This document shows positions 40,836 to 51,852 of a stretch of 64,000 nucleotides of DNA, one piece after another; position 1 is the stretch's first letter; the number at the start of each line of letters is the position of its first letter. This stretch comes from Mastigias papua (lineage: Eukaryota; Cnidaria; Scyphozoa; Rhizostomeae; Mastigiidae): positions 1,508,501 through 1,572,500 of the forward strand of contig OZ025273.1 of NCBI GenBank assembly GCA_964019165.1, written 5' to 3'. The notes beneath the pieces are model-generated. The model ran no database searches. It was not told where the DNA came from and was given only the letters and a program-made list of their open reading frames with translations. Position numbers and translations under genes: made by a program.

Positions 40836-41271
40836 ATATTTCCCCCACGGATTTAACTAGTGTCAACTAAAGTGAATTGCTTGAGAAAGATATGAGAAAG
40901 ATCCTTTGGTTGAGAGAAAGATATGCGCATTTTTTGACAGATGGCACATTGGAACCATTACCTGGTTCAAAGCAAAACTGAACCAATATCGTATCCTTTT
41001 CGAGGACCAAAGTTAAGATTATATAAAGTTTACCGAAATTAACGATGTGGACATGAGGTTGATTTAGATTTAGAACCGCACTAACGTCTTTTGCTTGCGA
41101 TCATGCTAATGGTTTGCTATATCCACGTGTTTTATACCGTTTTCAATGCAATCTTTGTTCATTAAATTAAGAAACTTTTAAGAAACTTTTAGAACTAAAA
41201 TGTAGCCAGAAATTAAGTGTAAGTGTATTCACTTACCCTGGTTATAACGTACTTTGGATAGTACCGTAAAT
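40836..41271. other. Noncoding, nothing recognised
   Basis: AT-rich sequence between a solo LTR and a MITE; no coding motif seen. Confidence 0.4.
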
Positions 41272-41632
41272 CCTCGAATTAGCCCCCTTGGGGCTTATTT
41301 ATTTTTGATGCTTTTTGGGTAGGGGATTATTCGACGGGGGCTTATTCGGGGGGGGGCTTATAAAATTATTTGACAAACGTCGTATAAAAAGCTCATTGCC
41401 AAAGCTCCTTTTCTCCATACTATTACAAGAACAGTCTATATCTAAGCATTAGTCTTTATTACAATCTTCATCATCACCTAGGGTGGGGGCTTATTTGAGG
41501 GGGGCTTATTAATTATCAATTTGAAGTTCTAGCATGGGGGCTTATTCGAGGGGGGCTTATTCGAGGGGGCTTATTCGAGGGGGCTTATTCGAGGGGGCTT
41601 ATTCGAGGGGGCTAATTCGAGGATTTACGGTA
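41272..41632. mobile_element. Palindromic MITE with ends TACCGTAAATCCTCGAATTA
   Basis: 361 bases. The left end TACCGTAAATCCTCGAATTA is the exact complement of the right end, and the TA at each end may be the target duplication. A second copy lies at 57689-57999 and shares the inner part (AAAAGCTCATTG, CTCCTTTTCTCCATACTATT). Near the right end GGGCTTATTCGAGG repeats about five times. It is inserted into another decayed repeat (TTATAACGTACTTTGGATA on the left, TGTACTTTTAACCTGG on the right). Confidence 0.8.
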
Positions 41633-41785
41633 TGTACTTTTAACCTGGTCCCGTGAAGTACGTTTAACTTAATTTTTTCTTCCAGTTCCCTTTGGTTAAA
41701 AGAAAGAGTTTCGTTTTTCCTGCAATTGCTATTCAAACAGCTATACGTCATACAATACTTGCAATGTTGTTTTGTTTCATTACCA

Positions 41786-42012
41786 TTGGCGTGCCGAAGA
41801 GCTTTGAGTGGGGGGGGGGTGTGACAAGAGAAATTTACCGACGGGGTTGATTGAAGATAGTTAATCATAGCGTAAAAAAAAACAGATTTAGTTTAAATCT
41901 TCGCTGAAATACCGACACACTATTATCGTTGTGTAAACTTTTACCGAAAAGACATGCAAAAAGTGTGGGGGGTGTGTGACACCTCCCACACCCCTACTTC
42001 GGCACGCCCCTG
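41786..42012. mobile_element. Fold-back element with CGTGCCGAAG arms
   Basis: TTGGCGTGCCGAAG (from 41786) faces CTTCGGCACGCCCCTG (ending 42012), with inner G-rich and C-rich parts that also pair (GGGGGTGTGACA against TGTGTGACACCTCCCACACC, partly). Its right end touches the tail of the next retrotransposon. Confidence 0.6.
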
Positions 42013-42031
42013 TTCATTTCACATCTTCCCT

Positions 42032-43550
42032 TCATCATCATCATGAAGTGTCATCTGCTCTCAGCAGGTCGACTATCATGGAGCGCCATTGTTTTCTGTT
42101 GTCAGCCTTCCTTACACATTCTACATAAGACAGTTTCATCCATTCCTTGATGTTTTCCATCCAAAGAAGTCGTGGTCTCCCTCTTCCTCTCTTTCCATTT
42201 AATTTTCCTTCTAGCAGTAATCGTTGTAGTCCATTCTTTCGCATGATGTGACCAAAGAACGCTGCTTTTCTTTGCTTGGCAGTTACTAGTAATGATAATT
42301 TTGTGTACATCATCCTCAATACTTCCTTGTTTGCTTTACAGGCTGTCCATGGTATACGGAGCATTCTTCTGTAGATCCACATTTCCAACGCATTTATCTT
42401 TTTCCCCATACTATTTGATATTGTCTATGTCTCTACTCCATATAGGATTGTTGACCAGATGTAACATTTCACTACTCTTTTTCTTGTTTCTATTGAGATA
42501 TCTCTAGATGTCAGTACTTTTGACATGTTGATAAAGGCATTTCTTGCAATTTCAATTCTTCTTTTGATCTCACTGTCACTTTTTCCATTATCCGACACCA
42601 TTTGCCCAAGGTAGACCATATTTGTTACTTGCTCAATGGGTGTTTTTGGAACTGGTTGTTTCTTACTTGCTACCATAGTGTTAGTCTTTTTAATATTTAC
42701 TTCCATGCCATATGGTTTTCCTTTGTTATTTATTTCAGTTACAAGGTGGTCTTGTAGGTCTGTTGTGCATAAAGTTAATAGGGCTGTGTCATCTGCATAA
42801 CGGTTGTTGTTAATATTTGATCCACCGACTATTAATCCTTTCATATCTTCTATTTCTCTGAAAATTTTTTCTGTATATAGGTTGAATAAACTTGATGACA
42901 GCACACATCCTTGTCGTACACCTTTCTTGATCTTAAATTCCTCTGTTAACCCATTTTCTGTTCTTACTACCGCTGTTTGCTCCCAGTACATTTTAGTTAT
43001 AATCTGTAAATCTTTATAATCCATTCCAATCTCTCGCAAACATTCTATCATCTTTGAGTGTTTGACTCTATCAAAGGCCTTGGTGTAATCTATGAAGCAA
43101 ATGTATACATCTTGTTGAATTTCCAATGCACGTTCTATAATCATTCTTAGATTGAAAATACCTTCTCGTGTTCCTAATCCAGGTCCAAAACCGTTTTGGA
43201 GCTGGCTTACTTCTTCGTTTATTTTTGCTGTTATTCTTTGTTGTATTACCTTTAACACTAGTTTTGTAACATGACTCATGAGGCTTATTGTTCTATATTC
43301 AGTACAATTTTGAGCTTTAGGCTTTTTAGGTAATGGGATAAATATTGATTGTTCCATTTCAATTGGAATATGTCCACTACTGTATATGCTATTGCAGAAT
43401 CTTGTTAATGCATCTACGTTTTCCTCATCTAATGCTTTGAGCCCTTCTGTTGTTATTTCATCTATTCTCATTGCTTTTCCATCTGTCATTGTTTTGATAG
43501 CCTTTTCAACCTCCTCTTTTAGCATGTTTTCTCCTGCATCTTTCCTTAGC
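42032..43550 (-). mobile_element. 5'-truncated RTE-like retrotransposon with (TGA)n tail
   Basis: On the minus strand the copy begins inside the RT, near 43550, and ends in a short ATGATGATGATGA tail at 42032-42044, as is usual for RTE-type elements. The endonuclease domain is absent. Confidence 0.75.
42041..43525 (-). pseudogene. RTE-like reverse transcriptase with one in-frame stop
   Basis: 43525-42425 shows RT blocks KEEVEKAIKTMTDGKA, FIPLPKKPKAQNCTEYRTIS, CFIDYTKAFDRVKHSKM (block A), KKGVRQGCVLSSSLFN (block B), NNRYADDTALL (catalytic YADD) and MVYLGQMVSD. A TAG stop at 42422-42424, in a place where a Trp is expected (LYGVET then stop then TISNS), separates it from the same-frame C-terminal part 42409-42041 (NALEMWIYRRMLRIPWT, GHIMRKNGL, GKRGRGRPRLLWMENI). 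Apart from this stop and the truncation the frame is well kept, so the copy is fairly young. Confidence 0.8.
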
Positions 43551-44080
43551 AGAGTATAAAAAAAATTGTGAACTTAGCCAATAGAATTTGCCTTATTATT
43601 ATTGCCAATCTGCTTGATTATGACTTGGCGTCGCGCTTTGTGAAAATCACTCAAATTTTGAACGTTGTCGTACACCTAAGGACCTAATGGCGTACATCTG
43701 GCTTGAGATTTACATGGAATGCACCTTGGGGAACCCCTAACTGGCCTCGTCATTAACCCTCAGCTGTCACTTTATTCATCTGCCTCGATGTGGTCAGATT
43801 CTAACTAACATCCTACCTCGCCTCTATGCTAACTACAGTCTACACACACGTTACACCAAGGAGGTCCGCCTTTGAACTCCCGCTTCGTGCTGCCCAACCG
43901 GCATAGAACACCCAAACAATGGGAAAAAGACTGTTTGCTAGCTATTGTATGTTGTTACCGGGTTTACTACTTTTTTACGTTTTAAAAAGTTATTGTATGA
44001 GTCTTATTGAGGCACAGAATCATGATTGTTCACGAACTGAGTTACTTCGGTAATAGGCGGCTCTTCTATATATTCTGCAT
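43551..44080. other. Noncoding, nothing recognised
   Basis: A moderately GC-rich block (43660-43920) without a long open frame, possibly the 5' part or flank of a decayed element. Confidence 0.4.
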
Positions 44081-44690
44081 TATAATAATAATAATAATAC
44101 TGTTGTAGGCTTAAAGCCTTTAAACAGGTCCATATCATTCTACAGAGTGCATAGGTTGCAAAGATCCTCAGCTAACAATTACTAGAAACCACTTATCCGT
44201 AGCAAGTATGTGATGAAAATGTCAGACTAGCTAACATTTATAGTTAGTTCCACAGAGGGTGATGGTCATTTGGAATCGTTGCTGGCCTTATCAATGCCCT
44301 GTAGAGCTTTGCCCCCTCTAGATTCTGCATGAAACGTAATCCAAATACTATTCTACACAAAGCAATCAATGGAAGTTAAAAATTTGAAATTTTTGAAGTG
44401 TTTGTCAAGTTTGTTTTTGAATATGTTCAGTGTCGTCGCCTCAGCAATGTCCTTTGGGAGGCTGTTCCAAGTATTCGAGATCCGCAGACTAAGGAATCTA
44501 TGTTGCACGGTCTTTTTGGGTCTGGTCTTGTGTATTTTATGTTTGTGTCCTCTTGTCCTGCTGGGCCCCTCCAATATCATTAGTTGATCTACGTCGTAGT
44601 GTCCATGTATGTACTTGTATGTTTGAATCAAATCTCCTCTGAACCTTCTGTATATAAGGCTGGGCAAATCCAGTCTCCTCAACCGATCCT
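44081..44690 (-). mobile_element. CR1/L2-like 3' fragment with (ATT)n tail
   Basis: The frame 44682-44353 (minus) encodes the C-terminal block RRLDLPSLIYRRFRGDLIQT, then RFLSLRISNTWNSLPKDIAE and the final NIFKNKLDKHF. This is the typical end of CR1/L2-like reverse transcriptases. The 3' untranslated part runs to a (ATT)n tail at 44081-44099 (minus strand sense). The copy is 5' truncated near 44690. Confidence 0.75.
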
Positions 44691-45196
44691 CATAATTGTA
44701 GGATTATATTAGGTGATGTTGCATTTCTAAGCATTGCTGGAACATATGAGGCAATGTGCTTTGTAATTAACGAGGTGGTGCCAAGGGGGATAACTGTAAC
44801 CTTGGACAATAAGGACATGGCAGCTTTCTCCTAAAGCGTTTATCTGTACCAAATAAAGTCAGGGCTGGACTGGCATTCAACCACACCTGCATACAATTAA
44901 TGGTGCCTATCATTCCATGGAATAGTTAAATTCATCTCTTTTATATAAACTTACAAGTTTCTTTTTGTATTTTGAAACTTATTTTTGTATTTATTTTTGT
45001 AGATACTCTTTGCAAACAATAGGAATGAGAGTCAGTGAGAGACGTTTATACTTTGCATGTGAAAACTGGAGGAACATGAAACTTTATCATATTGCAAGCT
45101 TTCCTAGTCAACATAAACCTTATAATCAGATGGCTCAAAACAGCACTCCTCAATAAATAGCTGATCACCAAGAGTCATTTGTTTTATCCATCAGCC

Positions 45197-45336
45197 ATGC
45201 CAGGGTATAATATTCAAATTGAAGAAGGAAATGTAAAAGATATTTTGTGTATCTTGTGCCTGTTACTATTACGGGCCCCAGTCCAAACACCATGTGGCCA
45301 CAGGTGTTGTTTGAGCTGTGTCAAACAGAAAAGAGG
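45197..45336 (+). CDS. TRAF6-like gene, exon 1: RING finger
   Basis: The ATG at 45197 opens a frame with the RING ligands Cys18, Cys21, Cys33, His35, Cys38 and Cys41 (C-x2-C-x11-C-x-H-x2-C-x2-C; LCILCLLLLRAPVQTPCGHR), strongly like the N-terminal RING of TRAF proteins. The exon ends in phase 2 before GTGATT at 45337; a frame read through the donor hits a stop at once. A possible acceptor CAG lies at 45192-45194, so the exon may begin at 45195 with an upstream noncoding exon. TRAF proteins are cytoplasmic adaptors and, for TRAF6-like members, E3 ubiquitin ligases in innate immune signalling. No stop or ligand loss is seen in the part visible here. Confidence 0.8.
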
Positions 45337-46047
45337 GTGATTAACATACAGTTTATGATATGACATTCTTTTTGCATATTTGTGTTGCCTTTCCTTTGTC
45401 AGATCAGGAGAGAATGTGATATAAGTAAATCTGTGACATGCTTAAGCCAATCTCATAGCTGATACATGCTTTTCTATAAGGCCCCAAAGGCTGGGAATGC
45501 CACAAGACACTTGAAAGACTTGTCAAGGCTCATATAAAGAAACAGAAACATTTTTTAGGATACATTTTTCACTACAGAACAAAACAAAAAAAGATATTTG
45601 GAGATGGGACTTTTATTGTAACAGAATTAGTTATATACCATTGTTGCCCTATAGAGACATAGAGTTAAAGCTACCATCTTGGTACAGCACTTTGAATTCA
45701 TAGAGTATATGAATGAAGTACTAGATACCTCCAGGCTACCAGCTTTTTGGAAAATTTTTAGAATATGAGAGATAATAGGAAACTTTGAACCCCATTTTGA
45801 TTAGAAAATATCAAGCTCTTCCCTCAACTTGGACCTGATGCTCCTTATAAAAAGTATATGTACATAAGTTGATTCACATTCATTTGTATACACACATGTT
45901 TGCATATATGTGCATTTATACATACTTTCTAATATACAAATGTGTACTTTTGTCATTACTTCAAAATAATAAGTTTCTTTTGTGATATCTCCTCCTTTAA
46001 ATTTGCTTGACTCTAAAACTTATGGAATACTCTTATCTTGTTGTCAG

Positions 46048-46096
46048 ATCTTCCAATACATTTATATGCCCTGTAGATGGTACAGAAGTGGCAGAG
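46048..46096 (+). CDS. TRAF6-like gene, exon 2: end of RING
   Basis: A 49-base exon between an acceptor (TTGTTGTCAG, ending 46047) and a donor GTTTGT at 46097. Its phase completes the split codon of exon 1 and encodes SNTFICPVDGTEVAE. The CPVD signature, in which an Asp replaces the last RING Cys, is characteristic of TRAF6-like RING fingers. The exon ends in phase 0. Intron 1 is 711 bases. The (TCA)n microsatellite starts only about 50 bases downstream in intron 2. Confidence 0.8.
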
Positions 46097-46147
46097 GTTT
46101 GTTTGCATTTTATTGCACTATTATTGCACTGTTATTGCACTATTATT

Positions 46148-46239
46148 TCATCATTATCATCATCATCATCATCACCATTATCATCATCACCATCACCATT
46201 ATCATCATCATCATCACCATTATCATCATCATCATCATC

Positions 46240-46270
<31 letters not shown>

Positions 46271-46308
46271 CCATTATCATCATCATCATCATCATCATCA
46301 TCACCATT

Positions 46309-46385
<77 letters not shown>

Positions 46386-46410
46386 TATCATCATTACCAT
46401 CATCATCATG
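46148..46410. repeat. Long (TCA)n / (ATC)n microsatellite
   Basis: About 260 bases of TCA with interspersed CCATTA variants, at the start of the second intron of the TRAF6-like gene. All long open frames across it (poly-His, poly-Ser, poly-Ile, poly-Met) are repeat artefacts. Confidence 0.95.
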
Positions 46411-47055
46411 GATATTTTAAAAGGATGTGTATTTTTCAGTCTAGTAAAAACTGTTGACACCATGTGTCCTTAGTGCTAGTAAAGAAAAATATAAATACAC
46501 ATTTTGATTGCACATTGAATAGTGATGAACATGAGCCAGTTTTAGCCAAAAAGTAAGGCTATAGCCTTAGGTGAATGAGTGTGTTACTAAATAAAATATT
46601 CCTAAAGGAAATCAAAACCTACAAAAATGCCTTGCAATGAAATTTACAGAAAAAATGAGTTCACTGTCTTCTCAGAATCATCAGCACTTTCTCAGATGGC
46701 AATAAGAAGTAGGTTATGCAACTTAGCACCCTTACAGAGAAAAACTTTTTTTATATTAAGCTGGTCTGGGGTGCATGGCTGCTACAATACTTATTACCTT
46801 TCAACAGGTTGATCGTTTATTTTCTGGGGCACTCAGTCCACAAGTGTACTGACAGATTTATGGACTATTAGCTTGGCAACCCCCTTCACTATGACAAAGT
46901 GAGCAACATGAGGAAAAATAAAGTGCTAATATAGGAGTACTAATATAAGAAAAACGAACGAGGGGAATGCTAAAGAAATATACCAGAAGTTCATATGATT
47001 TACCATAATTGCTAAATCTTTAGTCTTAGGGTGCTATAATTTTTTTTTAAAGTTA
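46411..47055. other. Intronic, nothing recognised
   Basis: AT-rich DNA without recognised motif. Confidence 0.4.
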
Positions 47056-47342
47056 AGCCTTGGTCAAACGCCCCTACATTTCATCCACCATGTGATGTTA
47101 TGTTATGCTTGATGATGTTCAGTGAAAAGGGTTGTCAAACCATCCAAAATTTCATTGAACATTTGAAAGCAATAGGGATGTAAGATGACATACCGGCTTG
47201 TTTTTGTCCAGAGCAAATTCCATCCAACATCGCTGAACACATTGTTGGGTGACTGAACATGGTAGTCAAACGATCCAACATTTCAATGAACATAGATGTC
47301 CAGTGAATGTTTGGTGAAATGTTGGGTCGTTTGACTAGAGCT
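47056..47342. mobile_element. Harbinger-type MITE, 287 bases
   Basis: TTA on both sides (47053-47055 and 47343-47345). The left end AGCCTTGGTCAAACG faces CGTTTGACTAGAGCT at the right; the inverted repeats continue inwards through ACATTTCA/TGAAATGT. Several copies of CAAC/AAAC-ATTTCA with TCAAACGATCC repeat inside. It shares its terminal sequence with the tiny MITE at 869-947. Confidence 0.75.
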
Positions 47343-47401
47343 TTACCGGTATATAACTCTGCTTTTGCAGCCCATACTTTCTTTTAGAATTATTTTCATT
47401 A

Positions 47402-47710
47402 TTGTTGGTACCTCGATCACGGCAGATATACTGTACGTGGAGACACGATTCGGTTTTTAACTTCATAGCTAACACATTAGCAGTGATTCCAAGTTGTTCC
47501 TTATACGCTGCTCTCCCTACCTTTCTGTCCCCTTTTCTGGTTACTGGTGATTCTCTTCGACCCGACCTTTTTTTGATTACTAGAAACAAAACTATGTATA
47601 TCCTTGACCTTACCATAGGATTTGCAACTAATATAAAAGTCATTAGCGATCGCAAAGCTCTAAAATACATTCCTTTCATCATGATTTACGTTCACGCTGT
47701 AGTCAAATAA
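47402..47710 (+). pseudogene. REL-endonuclease fragment, same family as 4549-5759
   Basis: The plus-strand frame contains YCTWRHDSVFNFIANTL and DSLRPDLFLITRNKTMYILD with LTIGFATNI, the nuclease core seen in the relic at 4549-5759 (YTWRYNSALQFIANSL, RPDLLLV, ELIVGFE). Only this core is left: no zinc motif and no RT. The conserved Glu of the ELTVGFE block reads Asp here. Confidence 0.6.
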
Positions 47711-48331
47711 GGGCCTGTTCGCACTACAGCACCCCAAACTTTGTTAAATTTTGTTAACTTATCCCCGGGTGCCCTTGGCACTGTAGGGTCCTCTTCAGAT
47801 TCTTTCAGTAAATTACTTAATTAAGGCAGTTGACTTTGACAACAAAATGCAGAAGGCTTTTCTGTCTAGGATCATAAACATCACTACACGTTCCACATAT
47901 TAGATATTTTGCTGCCGCAATAAACCATAGACAACTTCAAAATTACACGATACATGAAAATCGGACTCTCCAGTATTAAGACAGACTTTTCTCACCAGCT
48001 TGATTTTATTAGTCTTTTTTCCTTCTTTTATTTTGAACCACTGTGACAGCAAATTGTACATTGCCTTATAAAAAGATGTATAAGTATAATTAGGTGATAT
48101 ATTCTTGTTTTGAATGTTTAAAAAATACACTATTCTTCAGAGCCACCCATGATGTTTTGGAAGGAAGGTCAGTTTAATGAAACCTCTGAATATAACCAGA
48201 TAGAAACTGACTGGATTGGCACTCCTGTACAGTACTCAGCCAAGTAAGCCATAGGGAAAGAACTTTCGTAGGCCAGGTAGTAGTACGTATCGGAAACTTA
48301 AATCCATTTCAAAATTTTATGAAGTGGTAGC
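47711..48331. other. Intronic, nothing recognised
   Basis: No coding or repeat motif recognised. Confidence 0.4.
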
Positions 48332-48487
48332 CAGGCCCGTAGCTAGGCCCGTAGCCAAGGGGGGCCTGGGGTAGGGCCCCCCTGAACTTGTGAAATTTGA
48401 CTCTGTGTCTCCCCTAAAGACTTGAATTATATAAATATATGTATTCGCTGAGCCCCCCTTGTGAATTCAAGCTGGTTACGGGCCTGG
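48332..48487. mobile_element. Short element with CAGGCCCGTAGC ends
   Basis: CAGGCCCGTAGC at 48332 faces GGTTACGGGCCTG ending at 48487; TAGGCCCGTAGCC repeats directly next to the left end. About 156 bases, with G-rich and C-rich inner parts. Ends of this kind (CAGG-CCGTAGC) are common in short nonautonomous DNA transposons; the superfamily is not assigned. Confidence 0.6.
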
Positions 48488-48683
48488 TGGTAGCACTTGT
48501 TTTGCCGAGGTTCTTCCCTTAAGCTCCCTTGGGAGTATATTGCTTGGGGACGCCCATCTTGTGTTCAGGGTTTACCTTTACTTCGCTTTTGTCCCCACCA
48601 TCAAGGATGCCTTCAAAGTATGGTGCTATCTGTTTCCCACGGTGGCCCATATGTATCTTTCACTGATCTTTCACAAAACATTC

Positions 48684-48845
48684 GTTCTCACGGCAAAACT
48701 TTCTTTCTCGCGGCAAAACTCTCTATTCTCACGGCAAAACTCTCTTTTCTCACGGTAAAACATTCCTTCTCACGGTAAAACATTCCTTCTCACGGTAAAA
48801 CATTCCTTCTCACGGCAAAACTTTCTTTCTCATGGCCAAACTTTT
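48684..48845. repeat. 20-base minisatellite, TTCTCACGGCAAAAC
   Basis: Eight copies of a unit of about 20 bases (TTCTCACGGCAAAACTTTCT and variants). Translated, it gives a repetitive SHGKTFFLTAK-like peptide without functional meaning. A related array in inverted orientation lies at 49571-49780. Confidence 0.85.
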
Positions 48846-49027
48846 GTTTACACCACATGACATTGCCTAAACAGGATATCAATTCTTTCGTTAAACAGGA
48901 AGGAACGCAGCAATGTCTCCCGGCACTGGGTCGTTCCTAGAAGTTGTTGGTATGCCTACCATGATCCCATTGTCGGCTGCAAGACCTTTCATTCAAGGTT
49001 GCCAGAAGGAATAATAGGAAAGAGGGG

Positions 49028-49440
49028 CCATCCAGAAAGTACGTATGCTCTAAAGGTTGGTGGGTGGGTATGGTCAAAAGCGTACACACGCGTACAGGGT
49101 CGGTGGGTTGGTAAAGGTCAAAGCGTAGGCACGATGGCATGCTAGAGAGCCTACCCATCGTGCAAGCTGAAGGAAAATGCGGATGAAATGGCACAAACTT
49201 AAAACATTGCAGCAATTACTTTGGAAAAGTGAGAACTTAATGCATTTTGTGGTCATTTTATGAAAAGCTGTTGCTACGAATGGGTAACATTTTTCCTCGC
49301 GTTTTTCAAGGAATATCAAGGAAAATTCGTATGCTCGTAAAGGAAAGGTGGGTGTTTTGAATCAAAAGCATACTCGCGTGTACAGGGTCGGTGGATTGGT
49401 AAAAATGTGACAATCTTAGGTGTATGTACTTTCTGGATGA
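49028..49440. mobile_element. Element with CATCCAGAAAGTACGTA inverted ends
   Basis: CATCCAGAAAGTACGTATG near 49029 faces GTATGTACTTTCTGGATG ending near 49440. Inside, CGTACAGGGTCGGTGG occurs twice in direct orientation (about 49090 and 49380) with similar flanks, so the element also contains an internal duplication. It lies between the two inverted minisatellite arrays. Confidence 0.6.
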
Positions 49441-49570
49441 TCTCAAGGGGGGGGGAGTGTTTTGCAAAAGGGGCTCTTTGTATTTCCCTCACCAACGATA
49501 CGTATCTTTCTTTCCCTTCGCTTTCTGAAAAAGTTTTTTCCTCAGAGCGACTGTTGTACTCTACAAAAGA

Positions 49571-49780
49571 GCGTTTTGCCATGAGAAAGAGTTTTGCCGT
49601 GAGAAAGAATGTTTTGCCGTGAGAAAAGAGTTTTGCCGTGAGAAGGAATGTTTTGCCATGAGAAAAGAGAGTTTTGCTGTGAGAAGGAATGTTTTGCCAT
49701 GAGAAAGAATGTTTTGCCGTGAGAAAAGAGTTTTGCTGTGAGAAGGAATGTTTTGCCATGAGAAAGAATGTTTTGCCGTG
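49571..49780. repeat. 20-base minisatellite in inverted orientation
   Basis: About eleven copies of GTTTTGCCGTGAGAAAGAAT-type units, the complement of the array at 48684-48845. Short flanks of the two arrays are alike in direct orientation (GTATCTTTC before, TACACCAC after), although the arrays are inverted. Confidence 0.85.
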
Positions 49781-50650
49781 GTACTTTCCATTGTCTACAC
49801 CACGCGATTTTTTGAGGCCAAGGTTATTCCCCTTTGTTTCCTTTCGCCTCGTTTTGGCGAATGGCGATGCCACTTGGGCGTGTTGGTCCACTGTCATTGG
49901 TCAGAGAAGTAGTTTCATAAGGCATATGAGAGACGAGTGCATTTCTGCTTAGGGTTTTCAAATGAAACGTTCCTTCGATAATCCTCATGATATTTTTCAC
50001 GCATGTGCAGCATAGCCGAGATTCCATCTGACTGGACCCAGGGTGTATGTCATGTAGTTATATAACGCGCCTAGAAAAATGCCTTGGCGTACGGAGGAAA
50101 AACCTTGCGTATTGGCGTATCGATGAGAGAAAATCCCTTAAAGTTAAAATGAATGATTTTTCAACTACATTGGCGTATTGCTATTTGAATTTGTTGGGAT
50201 CGTTAAAATATGAATATTGTCCTCTTTAAGTGTTGTCTCTACGATTTGAGGGAAATGTTCCGGGCAGGATCAACATGGAATGCACTCTGTCACTGGTCAC
50301 AGATGTTGTACAGATTTGTTGATTTTTTCGGGCTGAAGTCCGCTGAGACCCATATTGTGTAATAATCGATGTTACTTTAACTCTAGCAGACGTTTTTGTC
50401 AGAAAGTTGTTTTGGCTCATTTCTGAAACTTTCCTAGCTTTTCATGATTTATACTTTTTATAAGTTCGTACCTAGCGAGATTGTTTGAGATTGTCTACCA
50501 TCAACTTTCCTAGGTCACAAAAATCATTTACTGAGCTTTCTTAACTTTGTGAGCAATCGAGATGAACTTCCTTAAACATTCTTTCTTATAGAATATCCGT
50601 GCAGGCCAGTACGGTTGGGTAAAGGATTTATTTTTGTGAACTTGTCTTGG
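49781..50650. other. Intronic, nothing recognised
   Basis: No coding or repeat motif recognised. Confidence 0.4.
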
Positions 50651-51852
50651 CTTGGCCGAGGGGCGAATCACAACCTGAAAAGGTGTACGAGATGTTTTGA
50701 TTTAAAAAAATAATGTGATTTTCCAGTGACTTTGTGATTTTTCTGTGATTTTTCTGTGATTTTTCTGTGATTTTTCTATGATTTTTCAGGAATTTTGTTG
50801 TGATTTTAAGCGAGATGCATGCGAAAAATCAATGATTTGCCCCACGGAAAAACCCGCAAAACCAGTCAAACGTACACATCATGCAATTTGCTGTCAAGTT
50901 TCCCTACTTGATAGAGTTTTGAGTCTAAGTCAGGCTCAAAATGCAAATCAGCCTTTAAACCAAGGACAACAGAGCTGTAGAGTGACTGAGGTTTACTACA
51001 TTAAGAACGGAAATTGTCAGGGAATAAAGTTTGGGACAAAAAGCTCCGGCGAAAATGTTTTCGGGCAAATTTTGGATATTTCGGATAAATAAATTTTCAG
51101 ACAATTGTTTTGCCGAATTTTTCAATGATGAAGCCTAAACACGTCAGGTTATAATAAGAGCATTATTTATGCAGGGTAACCTTGTCAATACTATGAACTG
51201 AAAATCTCATAATGTTAAGAAGTATTCAGTATTGAACTGACTCAAATGTATAATTTCATATAAAAATTTGCGTATTGACAATAGCCAATATCTAAAATAT
51301 CTTAAAAGTGGAAAGAGAAAATCACTCATTTGTGCGATATCCTTATAATTTTTGTCACTTACATTCCTCACTTCACTTGGAAAGATGTTTCTTTTGCATA
51401 CCACTCAACACAAACCAAAGTGCACCCATTAGTTAGGTTTTGTTTCATGATCATTCAATATAAATTGTTTCAGTTAGAAAGCACTGCACATGCGTAGGAT
51501 GTACAAAGGAGTTCAGCGTGACAAATTATCGGGCAGCTCCTTTTTACGTAAAAATCAATTCTCGGACACTTTTTGTCCGAGTTTGTCACACAGAAAATTT
51601 TTCCTTTTAATGTATGTGCGAGTGTTTGTCACTTTGATTTTTTATTAGCATTGCATGTGATTTTTATTTTTAGTGATTTTTATGAAATTCTTTTGATAAT
51701 AATTTGTCTGTGAGTTTTTAGTGACTATATATGATGTTTCGTGTGATATTTTGATTTCGTGCATTTTTTGGAATTTTGTGATTTTTCTGTGATTTTTTGT
51801 GATTTTTAGCAAAGTGTACGAAAAAAATCAGTGATTCGCCCCTCGTGCTTGG
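50651..51852. mobile_element. Possible 1.2-kb element bounded by GAGGGGCGAATCAC repeats
   Basis: CTTGGCCGAGGGGCGAATCAC (50651-50671) faces GTGATTCGCCCCTCGTGCTTGG (51831-51852). Next to both ends lie runs of TGATTTTTCTG in opposite context (50733-50788 and about 51775-51815). The internal open frame at 50778-51092 has no recognised domain. The inverted ends suggest a nonautonomous DNA transposon; no target duplication was determined. Confidence 0.45.
50733..50788. repeat. (TGATTTTTCTG)n 11-base tandem repeat
   Basis: Five near-perfect copies; a shorter variant run lies near 51775-51815. Confidence 0.8.

Noticed and set aside
45001..45156. Possible plus-strand exon after TTTTTGTAG ending in a stop codon
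   Set aside because: The acceptor looks fair and the frame is open (RYSLQTIGMRVSERRLYFAC), but no family was recognised and it ends just before the TRAF6-like start; transcript data would be needed.
46007..46463. Long open frames with poly-His, poly-Ser, poly-Ile or poly-Met
   Set aside because: They are translations of the (TCA)n microsatellite in all frames; the first exon part nearby (46048-46096) is the only credible coding piece.
48684..48845. CRISPR-like array
   Set aside because: Units are contiguous 20-base minisatellite copies without spacers, in an animal intron.
49316..49897. 193-codon minus-strand open frame
   Set aside because: Its middle is the 20-base minisatellite read in frame; the flanks have no domain and part lies in a fold-back element.
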